Source: JBBIPA01 sp963775935 (GTDB taxonomy: Bacteria > Chloroflexota > Dehalococcoidia > GIF9 > UBA5629). From it: a stretch of 64,000 bases of DNA. The translations under genes were made by a program, and so were the position numbers. The notes beneath the pieces are model-generated. The model searched no databases. It was not told where the DNA came from and saw nothing but the letters and a program-made list of their open reading frames with translations. Below are positions 63,810 to 64,000 of the stretch, piece by piece. The stretch lies in the NCBI GenBank assembly GCA_963775935.1, contig CAVZKR010000002.1:124001-188000 (forward strand), read 5' to 3'. The first letter of the stretch is position 1, and each line of letters begins with the position of its first letter.

Positions 63810-64000
63810 TCACCTTTGATTAATACTCTGGAAGATCTGCTCGAAATTAGTTCTCGAGCTCATTACTGAGCGTCTGTCTTCACCTATTACTATTTCATAT
63901 TCATCATTTGCCAGTGCTGTCAGAGTTGCCTTGGCGACCTCTGATGGTGGTATCCCTTTCAATTTTTGCTCACCAGCTTTGGTGCTTCTATCGAATATCT
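63810..64000 (-). CDS. Short-chain dehydrogenase, C-terminal end (cut by window edge)
   Basis: Minus strand frame open from the window edge to the stop at 63812-63810. It reads KGIPPSEVAKATLTALANDE, then YEIVIGEDRR and FEQIFQSIN, which is the usual C-terminus of DltE-like SDR oxidoreductases. The NAD(P)-binding part lies outside the window. Confidence 0.55.
   Translation of the reverse strand, partial: IFDRSTKAGEQKLKGIPPSEVAKATLTALANDEYEIVIGEDRRSVMSSRTNFEQIFQSINQR

Noticed and set aside
1..64000. CRISPR array or cas genes
   Set aside because: No series of regularly spaced direct repeats and no Cas-like protein was seen; the repeats found are gene duplications or single inverted repeats.

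Overview
The window looks like a chromosome segment of a strictly anaerobic bacterium, most likely a Chloroflexota/Dehalococcoidia-type lineage. This is an inference from gene content (many molybdopterin oxidoreductases, TRAP and family-5 ABC uptake, DUF169 and DUF763 proteins, dispersed TCATTGCGAGG-type repeats); no rRNA or other taxonomic marker is present. By eye the left ~27 kb is clearly more AT-rich than the right-hand part and reads as accessory DNA.

Left region (1-24.4 kb): a catabolic/respiratory cluster built around enzymes that resemble the large subunit of pyrogallol-phloroglucinol transhydroxylase (AthL-like, DMSO-reductase superfamily). There are three large-subunit genes (one cut by the window edge) plus the decayed 3' tail of a fourth. 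The only matching small subunit (AthS-like iron-sulfur protein with a C-terminal Ig-like domain) lies directly behind that tail. Around them are a MarR regulator, a ferredoxin/flavoprotein reductase pair, an alpha/beta hydrolase, a DUF169 protein, an M29/NicX-like enzyme and a complete oligopeptide-type ABC importer. The importer's lipoprotein binding-protein gene is tandemly duplicated and one copy is frameshifted. The simplest reading is uptake and anaerobic conversion of phenolic or related organic compounds; this is inference from families.

Boundary region (24.5-27.9 kb): a helix-turn-helix protein, a broken chimera of a tyrosine-recombinase N-terminal domain with the C-terminal half of a HerA-type ATPase, a 3' fragment of tRNA-Gly(TCC), and two short paralogous one-helix membrane proteins, each followed by a near-identical hairpin terminator.

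Housekeeping region (27.9-50.1 kb): SPL-type radical SAM protein, gamma carbonic anhydrase, DUF763, plsY, purF-purM-purH, a small accessory insert (zinc-ribbon protein, HEPN-like protein, degenerate tRNA fragment, MNT nucleotidyltransferase), a tlyA-hydrolase fusion, serA with a class V aminotransferase, ribF, aroH-aroF, a CBS protein, a MeaB-type GTPase, a flavoprotein and a second PlsY-like protein.

Right region (50.2-64 kb): two MFS transporters flanking an IS630-type element, then a second molybdoenzyme cluster: TRAP transporter (its small permease gene is frameshifted), mobB, a molybdopterin oxidoreductase, two near-duplicate ferredoxin subunits separated by the decayed tail of a second large subunit, and moeA. 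This places substrate uptake, cofactor maturation and catalysis in one run of same-strand genes. A cupin-like gene, a membrane protein, a decayed XRE regulator and the 3' end of a short-chain dehydrogenase close the window.
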